Source: Heterobilharzia americana
Lineage: Eukaryota; Platyhelminthes; Trematoda; Strigeidida; Schistosomatidae
DNA: 64,000 nt
Assembly: GCA_944470555.2 (NCBI GenBank)
Contig: OX104128.1
Location: forward strand, 58,101,257 to 58,165,256
Direction: 5' to 3'
Shown here: piece after piece, positions 33,546 to 45,262 of the stretch
Numbering within the stretch: position 1 is the first letter of the stretch
Layout: each line of letters opens with the position of its first letter
Translations under genes and position numbers: made by a program
Notes under the pieces: generated by a model
Seen by the model: the letters and a program-made list of their open reading frames with translations, nothing else
The model's database searches: none
Told to the model about the DNA's origin: nothing

Positions 33546-36500
33546 ATTACTCTCCCGGCAAATCGTGCAAACAAGGGATCCTTACCAGCAACCCAGTAAC
33601 CCGATCACGGTAAGACACCGAAGGTTCGATGTCAAGTCCAGGACAGACTTCCAAGCCCTAAAAGTATGTGCCTTAAGAAAGCCCAATGAGCAGCGTAGAA
33701 ACACCCTGCCCTGGAAAATTCCTAAGAGGCGTTGGTAAAAATGTTGGATTGTATGGCTCACCAGTAAAGTTCCCAGTTGACCAGTGGCGTCGTTAACCAT
33801 TTATTTTCCAGCTTTCTATCGCAAAAGTTCATTCACCTTAACACCACTTTTATTAATCACCAATCTTTTGTGGTGGGAAACATCCGACTTATGTTTAAAA
33901 TCCTCACCGAAAAAAAGAGGAGACGTAAGCAAACTGGTACAAGGAAAGTCGATGTGTTTTGCAAAATACATTTGAAATAATCATTACTAAAGGCCCAGCA
34001 TCTAATAAAAAAGAAATTGGCAGCTGCTTTCAAACAGATCTCGTGGTGTGGACAAATGAGATCCATCTTGATCTGACGGACAGCAAGGTGACTGCTGTGG
34101 GTCATGTTCTTCAGCGAAATAAAAGAAATTGAAAAGAAAGGTAACGCAAATATGAATCCTGAAACAAGCTCTCTCTCTGAAAAAAGACTGGTTTCCCAGT
34201 GAAAGATCTCCCTGACAGCTGGTGTTGCGAAGTAATATAGACCTCCTCATGATGCGAATACGTGGTATGAGGTTGTTACCTTCGCAAGACGCCTAAATGC
34301 ATGCATCAGTACTGCGTGAACATGTATTACAAATTCCATTTTAGTATGTTTATTAGAAATATCACGCGGTGAAACTTTTCACTCGACGACAGTGCTCAAG
34401 TTCTACACTTATATTAATGTATTACCGATGCTTGATAAACGTAACCGGTTACCACTCGAGTTTTCTACCCAAAAATCACCAGTGCAGTTTCTATCCATAA
34501 ATACGAGTGACTGCTTTCAAACCTCCGCCCTACAATTGACTTCATTTCGTATGCTTCCTCACCACTTAGCGTGCTACCACCTCAATACCTACTGTTTCCT
34601 CATCTTACCATTGTATCTACTCCGTTTACATCCAATTAAGATCTAATCTAGGCTTCAATCAATATAAGCTATTATTTTAATGTGTCCGTGAACAGTTGTC
34701 TCTACACACTGTCCGGACATTTCATGCCAGCGCATATATGGTAGATCTTACAAGAACTGAGTGCGAATGTGCAAATTTACAGTAAAAAAATTATTACTAT
34801 CACCTGAATCACAACATGGTGCGACCTACAAAGTTATCATAACTATTAATTTTTATCAAATGCTGCGTTGACTGCGATTCTCATAATCTTCACTAGGTAC
34901 TTTCATCAAATTTTTCCAGCCTTCTGCTGCTGTGTTCGCTAGTCTTTCCTCTTCTGCTTTCTCCTCTCTTCTGCAGATGCTCGCTCTGGAACCAAGCATA
35001 GTGAAATCGATATCCAACCTGTATGAACCATTGCGAGGAAACTGTAGCACCAAGGCAACAAGTACAGAAGAAAATATTATACCTTATACCACCAGTAGGT
35101 TTATTATTTTCATCCAATTATGAAGCTGTATACTCAGGAACTACTGCCCAAAATCGTAATGTTATCCTCGCCAGTGATTGTGTATACGACGAACTTTCTA
35201 CGCGGTCAGACTGTTTTGTTGCCTGCATGCTCCCTATTCGACAAAACACACATATGCTACAGGTTCTGCAGTTTTTGTGCTCACACTAATTCCTAAGTGC
35301 TACTAGCGACCACTAGCTTTTTTGTAGCGTGGGTGGTGAATCTTGCTCGCTGAACTGCCAATTTCCCCCTATCAGTTTGCACTTCCATTTGTTCAATGTT
35401 TCAAAAGTACGATTTGATGAATTCTTACTTGCAACAAATTTTAGCCGGGCCACTACTGTAATGCAGATACTCCTTCGCTTTAAGCCTACGATATAAAACC
35501 ATCCAGACAACCTCTGACAAGTTACATGGTGTGCATCTTTATCATCTCTGTATTTAAACTGAATTATTTCCAACAAGGCATGTGACAATTTTTTTGCATT
35601 TCTTTCCTTTATGAAATGCGAAAGCCTGTAATGCTTAGGAACCTTGGATGTTCGTTTTCCTACTCTGTTCCGTACATTCATTCCACTTATATAAACCGGC
35701 TGATTACCTTTGGGTATTGGAACTACCAGCCAAAAGTGTGAAACTGGTTTAAGCATATAATCACGCCTGTAAACGTGTGTGTGCTTGTATTAGCAAGAAC
35801 AACTTATCATCACACATTTATTCTTACGTTAGAAGGCATAGGCGAACCTCCGCTTCTCAGTGCAAAGCGCATACGAAAGATAGATGGTTTTGCATCAAAG
35901 TGATCAGAACGCGTTTCAAATTGGAGCAACCGGCATCGAGGTGACCGAGAAAGTAATCCTAGGGCAATTTCTATTCCTGCTATCCACCAATGACCTCTCT
36001 CGAAAAATGCCCACGCCCACCCTTCTTTCCTCTGATGACATCTAAAGTTTAAGGATGGTGAACTAAGAGCCTGAATGTGAACCGCTTCAAAACGACGAGC
36101 GGCAACCTGAACTGCAGTCTCCAGAAAACGTCCTGGGTTTCAACCCGTGAAAAACTGCATACCAGTAACCAAGACGCAAAGATGATCAAATACAAAAACG
36201 ACCTGAGAAACGACCTCACCAGCAAAGTGCCCTCAGAAAAGGATCTGGGGCCGAACACCAGCCATATTTACAAAGGAGAGGAAGCCACAGCGAACGCCAG
36301 TTAACACTGCCAAGACAGATAGCTTGCTGTTCTCCATCCTGAACTGTTTCGAACGGTTTTCAACTCCCATGCAAGGCTGCATATGGAAGTTTTCAATAAT
36401 GTAGCACCTCTGACGCTAAAGCGAAATCCCAGTTTCCCTGAGAAAGCACAAGAATCTTCGGCAGAAGCAGTTGTCGGACTGAGGAGGAAAACACCGGAAA

Positions 36501-39500
36501 ACTGGAGTAGTTAAACCTGTTCGTTTTGGTTCATTTCAGAGGTAGGACTGATCTAATTATAGCCTGGAAGATCATCTATCGAGCGACTTACGGAAGCAAA
36601 CCAATCCATTGTGCAGAGTATCAGTCACCACGAGGAAATACAGACGGGACAAAGAGTGAGATAGCCGAAGCCGGATTTGAGTTACATGTCTCTCAGTTAG
36701 GAGTGTACCCACCGTGGAATGATTTGCCGCGAGACGCAGCCACGGCCCCCCTGACAGACTCATTCGGAGGAAGGTGTGACGGCTTTCAGCCTGTGAAGCA
36801 TACTAGTAACGTACTCAGGGCACTACTAACCATACTAGTTCATTGCTCTGTACCTCTTGCTACTTACCAATTGTTTGTTTTGATTTAACCGCTTCGTCCT
36901 CTAACTTCACCACGGTAGCTACGCTCTTGCCATCTACCCTAATTCTTCAGGAACATCCCGTTTAACCGGCTATTTTCACTTAGGCACTGGTGCAGACAAA
37001 AGTCACGAACAACTCAACATCTTGCTAACTGAGCCTACGGATTGCAAATGCGAATCCAGTGAAGAAAATACATTTGGCCGGGGATGAAAGCAGGAAAGCA
37101 GAAAAGGCTGGGCTACCTAGTGCAGAAAGGAAACTGAAAATCAAGAATCCGGGCTGAAGGGTTGGATGCTGCGTAAGATGTCGAATCTTATCAACCAATG
37201 CGTTTCTTCAGGCGCAGTCATCCTGCCTGACCTATCAGAATTCTTCTTTCTCGAGCAACTCTACAGATAGGAGCCGTGAGAGGATTCACTATTTTTACAA
37301 CATTCTGGGACGTTAAAACTTAGTTATTTCACAAGCCACGAATACAAACCCTTGGAAAACACCCTTCTCGCCTGAGCAAAGTTAGCATGAAAGCAGAAGA
37401 GATTTCCATGTTCAGTAAACGGCGAAAACGGAGTAAGAAGAATCAGACTTCAAGACTTATACCAGAGACGTCAAGACTATTGGCTTCAGATGTTCACTCT
37501 ATTGATGTTCAGTTTTAAAACCAAAGTGTTCAAGCGTCAAACTTCAATTGTGGGACTAGCGAAGGCTCCTGGCTTTCGAACTCTCGGGAACAGATCTTGT
37601 AAATTGATTCTTTTCGTTGTTATAAACCTTTGGCGTTCACAAATTTCTTTTCGGTTTATTTGCTGATAGGTTTGCTGGTAGTGGCTGCCCATCTGAGGGT
37701 TTCTGCCTGCAAACTGAATGGCGGTTTGTTAAGGGGATCAGTGAGACTACTGAGAGGTCAACGAATCCTGATCAATACAAGTTTTAATCGTTACCCGGTG
37801 GTGAGTACCGAGATTCATTCTAAAATTAACACTAGGTATACGGTTTTCAGGGAGAAAAGGAGGGGAAGCAAAGCATACTGATGGGGAATAACTAATACTT
37901 CCAGTACCATGCAGGGCTGTAATACGTAGTATTGATACTCTGGTTGGGTGACGGGGACGGATATGAGTGCTTTCAGTTGCTACCAACGTATGTTGCTGGC
38001 GAGGACCCACTTAAAAGGGTCATAAAACGTGGGTATGGGTACTCATTTTGGCGGCTCGTTCCGTAGCTCATGCACCTAGTGAAAGAAAATGCATCTAACT
38101 TTCGTCTTAGGTCTCCGGTGGTGCATACGAAAAATGTATCACATCAACCTACATGATGGCTTTGCCATAAACGCGTATTACCAACGCGAAGTGCCTTCAT
38201 CACAGCCACAGTTAACACATTTCAGGCCAAAACTGCTTGAACAATCCACCCGAGCCGTTGACATTGGCGTCACGGTTATTGGCAATATGCTTACTATTCA
38301 TGTCTGCGTGATCTTTTGGCATGCTGTTGCTGGCTACTGTCCTTCGATAAACATTTTCGTCTCATCATATACCCCTTTTCAATGCTAAGGTTGCAGAAGT
38401 CTTATTATCGCTCTGTCTACACGAGTATACCAGCTCAGGTAAGTCTTGTGTTTAGCATTAGGTTGATGTGAGGGGTCTGTGTACTGGGGGCGTTGGTGTG
38501 TAGCCCGTCTCGACACACTACCCTCTGCTTGTCCGCTGACCTCCTTGTACAGGTCACTGCTTTTGAGGAAGTCTTCTGTGCCATTACAATTGACCAATGA
38601 AAGATTTATAATTTGTGAAATAGAGCAGAAAAGAGGGAATAAAAGACACAGGAGACAGCTTATCTGCAGACGCTTGTGACTCAGTCTTTCTCTGCTGATC
38701 AGCAAATTAAACTGAAAGCTCTGGGTGTGTGGGTAAAAACCAAGAAAATAACTTGGTGGACGGTCCTTGACGAGAACCAGAGATCAACAATGACGGTAAC
38801 ATATTTCGTACTGTGAATTATGCAAACACATGCCATCTTTGTGGGCAACGTCCGAATGTCACTGTTCTCAGTGAATATGAGAAAATTTAAGGAGGATAAA
38901 TCTTCATCCCATATACGGTCACCCGAAGAATTTAATTCTTTGGATATTACTGTTCACACATATTAGGTAAAAACCGTTCCACCATACAACAGAGGCGAAG
39001 AGTGACTACGGTAGATGGACAACTTAGATCAGTTTGAAATAAAGACACGTGTTACTTCTGAGTTATCAAGATAGTGGTTTAGAAATGGGAACTAGATATT
39101 TTCACGTCCGGTTGGTTAGCTGGCCTGCATTCAGCGTTGTGATATGGCTGAAAGTTCTTCCATGATGACCGAAAATCTGTAACAGTGATACATCCCAAAA
39201 CCCACAAGCTACCGGGAGAAAAACAAGTGCTTTGTAAGGGCTTGTCAAACCGTCTAATTTTATCTTTCGAGTCCAGATCAACTTTTCCCACTGTCTCGAT
39301 ACCCTTATTCAAGCACTTACATGGATAGGGGTTCCGGAAGGCCCCTAATCTTTAGAACAGCCCATAGCACCTTAACCATCTTAGTCTGCAAATTGCAGTT
39401 ACGAACGCACAACAGCATTCATGTCGCCGGAACTAAAAGCAGGAAAGCAGGACATATTTCACTGTCCACTCTAGAAACAAACCGAACTACAAGAGCCAGG

Positions 39501-39599
39501 CCCGAAAAACTGGTTGTGAAAGATCAAATCCATTAGTGTCCAATACTCACACAGTCGGTATTGGACGGTGTTAAGGTTAATATCCTCAAATTAAGGTGG
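33546..39599. other. Six kilobases of unclassified DNA
   Basis: The longest stretch I cannot explain. GC is higher than in the AT-rich flanks. Many 60-147-residue frames occur on both strands; the longest are 35313-35756 on minus (147 residues, Lys-rich, no motif recognised) and 36526-36888 on plus. Nothing aligns with the known repeats here except a weak resemblance of 39430-39475 to 45388-45435. It may be one or more old mobile elements or a degraded gene. Confidence 0.35.
34856..34985 (-). CDS. Possible terminal exon, low confidence
   Basis: On the minus strand, TTTCACTATGCTTGGTTCCAG is a plausible acceptor (ends 34986). The following frame reads ASICRREEKAEEERLANTAA, then EGWKNLMKVPSEDYENRSQR and SI, then stop at 34856. 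The charged helical composition is protein-like. The alternative frame from the same acceptor (SEHLQKRGESRRGKT) also stays open to 34893. I recognise no family and found no partner exon upstream. Confidence 0.25.
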
Positions 39600-39773
39600 T
39601 GTTGAGGACATGCTGTCAGCATCTCACACAATGAAAGCCGAAGAGGAAGTAAGGATACTGCCAGATGTCTCACTTTGCGAGGGAATGGCCATGAAGAAAC
39701 TTTTGACGGAAAGCCGTGCGTTATGCTCCGTGGGAAGGAACTTGGCAGTACAAGGCCAACGTGAAAATCCGAC
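39600..39773 (-). pseudogene. Internal remnant after LTR-like repeat copy 2
   Basis: On the minus strand the frame 39624-39854 opens with the FDPTFDCASLAEVRKLYSRM peptide seen at 26399 and continues ELVGFSRWPCTAKFLPTEHN for a total of 76 residues before a stop. The more open of the two copies. Confidence 0.4.
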
Positions 39774-40445
39774 TAGTTCCTGCATTCTACTGTATAGCTT
39801 CCGAACTTCCGCGAGTGATGCACAGTCAAAGGTTGGATCGAAATATAAAAACACGGTTTGTAGTAATTCAATAGTAGATTCGTAACAAAATCTGTGGTAC
39901 TATCAAAGCAACAATAAGTAATATCAAAATTACAAATATACCTCAACAGTGCCGTTGGGTAACTATACAGTCCAAAACGTTAACGGGTGCAAATACGTAC
40001 TATACGGTAAAACTGGTTAAACAAATACAACTGTTAAGTACCCGTCGGTCATTTGGAATATTCCCGACAAAAGGGATCAAAACTCTGCCTACAGGAATCA
40101 AATCAACAAACAAACGTTCCCAGTAGACAGTCAAAAGATGAACAGTCAAATCACAGCACAACCGTAAGTCGGACCGAAATAAAATGTCGGGCGCAGTAAA
40201 ACAACATCACCTTGTCAACAGTCCAGCGTCACAATAGGAAAGTGAAACATTTATGATAGGCCTCAATCATACAAAGGCAAATACTGAGTAAAGGGTCAAA
40301 TGAGACAGTCAAACAGGCAAATAACACCACACCGGCTAGAGCCAAAGGTACACCATCCATATCGAGGGTAAAAATGTTAAAATAAATGTCAATACAATCA
40401 AATAAGGGTGATCGGGAGGGATTTTCAGATCAATTTTCCGTTACA
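39774..40445 (-). repeat. LTR-like repeat, copy 2 (inverted relative to copy 1)
   Basis: Near-identical reverse complement of 25796-26460, starting on the minus strand with TGTAACGGAAAATTG. It differs from copy 1 at only scattered positions over about 660 bp by eye, so the two share a recent origin. Together they bracket 13.3 kb. Confidence 0.65.
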
Positions 40446-40879
40446 TCCCTGGAAGACCGCTTGAATGTGAAAGTGGGGAAAGGAATGAGGATTTAGTCGC
40501 CCAACCAGGGGGTGAACGGGGGCCAGGAGGTGCATTCTAAGTAGGTAGCACAGGTATCATCTACAAACGCATACAAAATTCGCGGAATAGACTCAATGAA
40601 GTGCGGAAAAAGGGGACGCTATTGATTATTTTGTAGTGGCCACTGAGATATGGTTGGCAGCTGCCAAAACCACTCTCTTTCGTAACGAAAAGAAGGCTGG
40701 TGAGGGGATTACATAGCACTTTAAATTGGCTCTACGCTCACAGCCCACCAAACCCATATTTAAGAATCGGATTGCCTCGAGGAGTCTACATGGTGCTCCA
40801 CACGGCCGTCCAAAATTACGAAGCGCTTTGTGGGAGTCATTTACTGAAAGTTATCTCCTGATATGCAGCATGATCACCG
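40446..40879. other. Unclassified DNA
   Basis: No feature recognised between the LTR-like repeat and a LINE fragment. A frame beginning at 40726 runs into the LINE and is not a gene of its own. Confidence 0.4.
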
Positions 40880-41880
40880 AGCGCTGGAGGCGATCGACCA
40901 CCTTCTTCAACCGGGGTCTTCTGGACAAGTGCAGCGTCAATGTGAGCAATATTAGCATGCGATTTGGACCTGTCGAACCAAAGATGATACTCCAGAACCG
41001 ATCCGCCCCAAGTACTCCTGGTTTAGCGATGGGGAGTGAAGTGGTGTAATGTATGACCACTTCATTTTTTGGGGTTGCAGCAGCCCTAACGGGATGGCTG
41101 CTGACGTAGTCTCGACTAGGACACAGAAGGCCTGCATGGCCCTCGCCTACTGATGTCACCCGGGGCGCCTGCAGGGCATCCGGCTGTCTATTAGAGGATG
41201 AGTATAATTTGAGGTCTGTTCTGCCCTATTGTATGGCTGTTAGATATGGGCGCTGGGAGCATATAACATGAAAGGGTTCCTAGGGTTTGATCAAATATGC
41301 CGTCGAAGCGTTGCTTGCGGATAGTGGAACCACCGTGAAGTCAGGCAAAGAGTACTGGAAGAGGAAGGGAAGTCGACTGATGAGGTTATGAACCCCAGTC
41401 TACCACGAATCCTTATAGACTTACTGCACACGGCGACTAAACCACCACCCACTGCTATGGGTCATACTACGGAAAGTTGAATAAGGTTGGAAGAAGGTTC
41501 AAAATGGCCAAACCACGTCCTAGAACCAGTCGATGAGGTCCCTAACCAGGTCTGAGCGGCGTTTGGAGGTGTAGACCACTTGACTGGGGTCCTTAAGGCA
41601 GTACAAACCGTTGGATGAGAACTCTTGGTGAGATGGCTAAAAAACGTTAGGAATGGTGCAGATATATTCACCCTCTGGCGTCTTCGAAAACTGTGACATT
41701 CCTACCAACCCTTATTCTCAGGTTGCCGACTCTCTAAAACTACTCCAGGTTTTTAGCTGTCAGTCTTTTCCTATTCACCTATTCTTTTTCTACTACTGTA
41801 AAGTGTAGCAACCCTAGCCCATGTGCCTGCGTGTGAGTTTTCACGCCGATTTTGTCGATCTGTCATCACAATTCTAGGAA
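40880..41880 (+). mobile_element. RTE-type LINE (family B, SR2-like) 3' half
   Basis: Encodes NISMRFGPVEPKMILQN and SAPSTPGLAMGSEVV at 40950-41045 (the M-R-F-x-P-x-K-x-x-x-L-L-Q block after the RT palm). In broken frames the rest of the C-terminal region and the family 3' tail follow (GGTTGGAAGAAGGTTCAAAA at 41485, GACTGGGGTCC at 41583, GTGTAGCAACC near 41803). Strongly decayed. Confidence 0.7.
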
Positions 41881-43000
41881 ACCTGAGCCCACCAAAGGTT
41901 AACTTTGCAGATCATACGTTTAGCGACAGTGATGGTTCCATTGAAGCCCGACTCTGAGGTCCGGTTGAGGAAGTGGGGGTGACGAAAATTTTGGAACAGT
42001 CACACGATGGATTGAAACTCAGACCCCATCGCGCTTAGATTGCATTTTTATGATAGAATTTTTTATTGACAACCCGGCAACCCTTCCTCCTTTGGACAGA
42101 AATCGACCGTGCTCTTGTCGGCCCTCAGTATTTTCGCAAACCAATCCAACCAGACCTCTCAACATTCGTTTGAACAGCGGTTGACTGGAAACTCTAGAGT
42201 TTTGGATGGCGCTGGAAGTTGAATGTGTATGGCAGGGTGTTAGCATCCAGCCAAAATTCGTGCTCGGCAAGATCCTGCACTTCATCAGCCACTGTCTTCT
42301 GCTTTCATCGCTGAGGTGCCTCCAGCCGCCTTAGGTAATCAGCAACTCCACTCGCAAGCTACTTGCTTTTAAGGGACACCACTAGGCCGAACGGAAAAGT
42401 AGTGGCGTTGAGGACACATGCCAACTGTTCAGACGGACGAGAATCACACTCATAGAGGCGTTGTGAGCTGTCCTGCAACGGCATCAAGTTGGGCTTACAA
42501 GCATGTTTATTTCCAACCAGAGTAGTCTGATGCGCCCAGCCGTATCGTTCCCAGTGGCTATAGCGGAAGTCTCTAAACAGCTAGGGTCCAAAGGACTGAC
42601 TTGTAGCGATATTGAGGCAGATGAGCTCACAGCTGACCAGTGTCTAAAAATCTTTCCGCCACCGTCCACTTACCCAGAAGATTGCGAATATCCTGCCAAC
42701 GAAGTGAGGCTCTCCATCTTTGATTTAGGCGTTCAGCCAGAACAGGGCAAATTGTTACTGCTCACCAAAGGCAGCTTTGTGGGATCAGACAAAATCCACG
42801 CGACGGTACTGCGGGAAGGAGCATCAATCTTAATTAAACCGTCGAGTAAGTTGCTGAAGGGGTCCTCAGGCCAAGGGCAAAGAAGAGGATATACCCATAA
42901 AAACTAGAAGACCTAAACCTGCTCGCCTTGGGTACGACTTCGCGCTCCTTGAATAGTGACGTGTTATCGCTCATCTCTCAGCCTTTGGATTTTTCCACAT
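41881..43000. other. Unclassified DNA
   Basis: Apart from the 134-residue frame described next, nothing is recognised. May include the 5' untranslated part of the CR1-type element downstream. Confidence 0.4.
42503..42907 (+). CDS. Unassigned 134-residue open frame
   Basis: Opens with MFISNQSSLMRPAVSFPVAI and continues through GLTCSDIEADELTADQCLKI, PEDCEYPANEVRLSIFDLGV and KGSFVGSDKIHATVL, with amino-acid use that looks like protein and not like chance. I do not recognise the domain. No zinc knuckle, catalytic Asp-Ser/Thr-Gly or RT motif is visible. Its position in a mobile-element stretch makes a retroelement origin most likely. Confidence 0.25.
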   Translation: MFISNQSSLMRPAVSFPVAIAEVSKQLGSKGLTCSDIEADELTADQCLKIFPPPSTYPEDCEYPANEVRLSIFDLGVQPEQGKLLLLTKGSFVGSDKIHATVLREGASILIKPSSKLLKGSSGQGQRRGYTHKN

Positions 43001-43435
43001 TGAAAAACTCCCACTTGCAATATTCAATCTAAAAAGATCGGACGTTTGCAACACTTCTGTTCCTGCACGCACCTCACCGCTGCGTATTCGTCGGCTCACT
43101 TCCCAACAGTTGAAAATTGGCATTATTATTCCTTTGAACCAACCGGTCTACCTCCTGTCAGTGGTTCTTGGGCGTTTCAACTGCCAAACTGCCTTAGCTC
43201 TCGGTTCTCCTCGGAGGTCATTCCCCAGGAAATATCTTTCCTGGTTATACATACGCATCTGGAGCTTACGGTTAAACTCGTTGGTCAAGAGCAGAGGATC
43301 AAGTGACAAGTGTCTGAAGGTGAGCCAACATAAATTATCTTCCCTTTTCTATTCTGTCCTTTTGCTGCATTCAGTCTTCAACCCTCTTATTGTTGTTAAC
43401 TACTTGTTTTCCCAAGAAGTTTATATCATAGCGAC

Positions 43436-45182
43436 ATGTCTGCCCAAAACGCTAGGTCTGAAGCTTTGACACGGATAACGCGGTCGTGCACAAAAACGGC
43501 CAATAACACCCTAAACAACACACTAGTCTGTACTAGAAGACAAACAGAGGTAGGGCAGAACACCGAACTTCTAAAGAAGTGGCCAACCCATGTTTCTAGA
43601 ATTCCAGTCGCCATCAGACAGGTGACACAGAGTAGCACTAGCCCGTCACAAACTAGTCCTATCTTGAGCAAGGATCATACCATGCCTGAAATAGAAGACG
43701 ACGTAAAAGGCTTCAGAACAAGGCAGCCACAAGCAGTTCGCCACAATCCGTAGCACCTTATTCATGGAAGGAAGGCTGTATTACGACACCCGATGGCTGC
43801 AGTGTTTGCACCAAAGTTGTTTCGGTAGTCGATGAGGCATTTGCATGCAACCTATGTCAACGATGGGCGCATTGCCACTGCGACACCAAAGTCCCCCGAC
43901 AATACTATAAGCTGATGAAGAGACAACCATGCAAGTGGTTCTGGTACATCTGTCCAGAGTGCAGGAAAATGCCCGCACTCCGCACAGAAAGCCTGAAGGA
44001 GATGCTCTCCGCCACGCAAAAGCTACCAGCATCCTCGAATAAAGTAGGGTTAACACCAAAGGATAACACAGAGAGACCTGGAAACAGACCTAGAGCTCCA
44101 GCTGTGGGCACGCCACCTCGCGTGGGGACCATATTAGGTCAAGTCTCCATACCTCCTACCCGGCCCCAGGGGACGTCAAGCGCATGGCCAAAGACATCGA
44201 CCGCTGAAGCCTCTACGAAACCCATTCCAAACACCCCACACACCGTGACTGAGAAACAACCAGTGGAATTACTCAAACCCATTGGGAAGTCGGGCGTGCC
44301 ACCCACAACGAACCCAGGTCACAGGAGGACCAACTCGATCATTTTGTTCAACGTCGATGTATCGACAGACTCATTGTTGGTCGAGAGGGAACGGTTTGAC
44401 AGCCGAATGTGGACCGACTACTGTCAGATGCTGGGACTCCCTCCCCTCCCTGCAACTTTATGTCGCCTTTCTCGAGGAAGCCGTGCACCCCGAGATAAGC
44501 CACCCCCTTTACGTGTGTCCCTAAATACCGCCAAAGAGGCTGAAGACACACTCCTCCTCTCGCGACAACCGGACGTTGTTAATGCCTGTAAAATTCGGGC
44601 CAGGCCTGACAAGCCATGGTCAATAAGAGAGGAGGAGAGAAAGTCAGCGGTTGGAAATCCCAACAGAAACAACACTATAGTTGTACATGGGATTCCAGAA
44701 TTGCCAAGTGACCGCTCGGTCAAAGATCGGTACTTTCACGACGTCCAACAATGGCAATGGCTCTCAACCAAAGTTGGTCTCAACAGTATACCGGCCAACA
44801 GCGTCAGTAGACTGCCAAGGCCAGCGCACCTGAAGACCATACCCAATCCCAGACTATCGCCGTCCAGTTCGACTCATATGCCTCCCTCACAGACGTTCTA
44901 CACGCATGGTATAATGCGAAAGATCGCATGGGTGGCTCAATACGTATATGTGAAAGTAAGCCTAGACCCACAAGGCAAGAGGAGAGACGGCAACCACCAA
45001 GACCTCTGGAGTCAGTGGTCGTCACACAGGCGCTGACCAGTGAGTTAGATACATCAAGTAAAGAAGCCACCACTGCCACAGCCCCCACCCAAGTTAAGAA
45101 CAAAACACAAAAAACGGAACAATGCCAGTCCTATGAGGACTGGCGAGGCTATACCCAACCACAGAAGCGCTCATCCCTCTAA
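43436..45182 (+). pseudogene. CR1-type retrotransposon ORF1 with PHD-like zinc finger
   Basis: ORF1 protein of a CR1-clade LINE, presumably an RNA-binding chaperone. It runs in three pieces: 43436-43753 (starts MSAQNARSEALTRITRSCTK), then a +1-type shift near 43690-43750 into the frame carrying the finger CSVC..CNLC..HCHC..CPEC (43805-43970, a C4HC3 PHD-like arrangement) and on to about 44815, then a second shift into the frame ending at 45182. The C-terminal part NNTIVVHGIPELPSDRSVKD, IAVQFDSYASLTDVLHAW is the RRM-like region typical of CR1 ORF1. No ORF2 follows, so the copy lacks its endonuclease and RT. Only two frameshifts disable ORF1, so it is fairly young. Confidence 0.75.
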
Positions 45183-45214
45183 GAAACACAACCAGACCTC
45201 CCTTCTCACCAAAC

Positions 45215-45262
45215 ATGTTTTTCTTCTTCTTTTTTATTCTTTTATTCTTTTCTTTTTACCAG
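45215..45262 (+). promoter_or_regulatory. Strong 3' splice acceptor-like polypyrimidine tract
   Basis: About 40 nt of nearly pure T/C ending in TTTTTACCAG at 45262. If used, the HEATR5B first coding exon would start here, giving a 432-nt 5' leader; acceptor could serve cis splicing from an upstream leader exon or spliced-leader addition, both known in schistosomes. Use is not shown by the sequence. Confidence 0.35.

Noticed and set aside
33990..34200. RNase H-like peptide (HLDLTDSKVTAVGHVLQ) of a Gypsy element
   Set aside because: Only one suggestive stretch; the following residues do not match the expected pattern and no RT lies upstream.
35313..35756. 147-residue minus-strand frame as a gene
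   Set aside because: No recognised domain, no splice context and no neighbouring exons; not enough support.
25796..40445. One full-length LTR retrotransposon of 14.6 kb
   Set aside because: The flanking repeats are inverted, not direct, and no gag-pol signature lies between them.
43915..45036. A 373-residue open frame with a PHD-like finger as a host chromatin gene
   Set aside because: No introns, needs frameshifts on both sides, and the RRM-like C-terminal part is typical of CR1 ORF1. Treated as a retroelement pseudogene.
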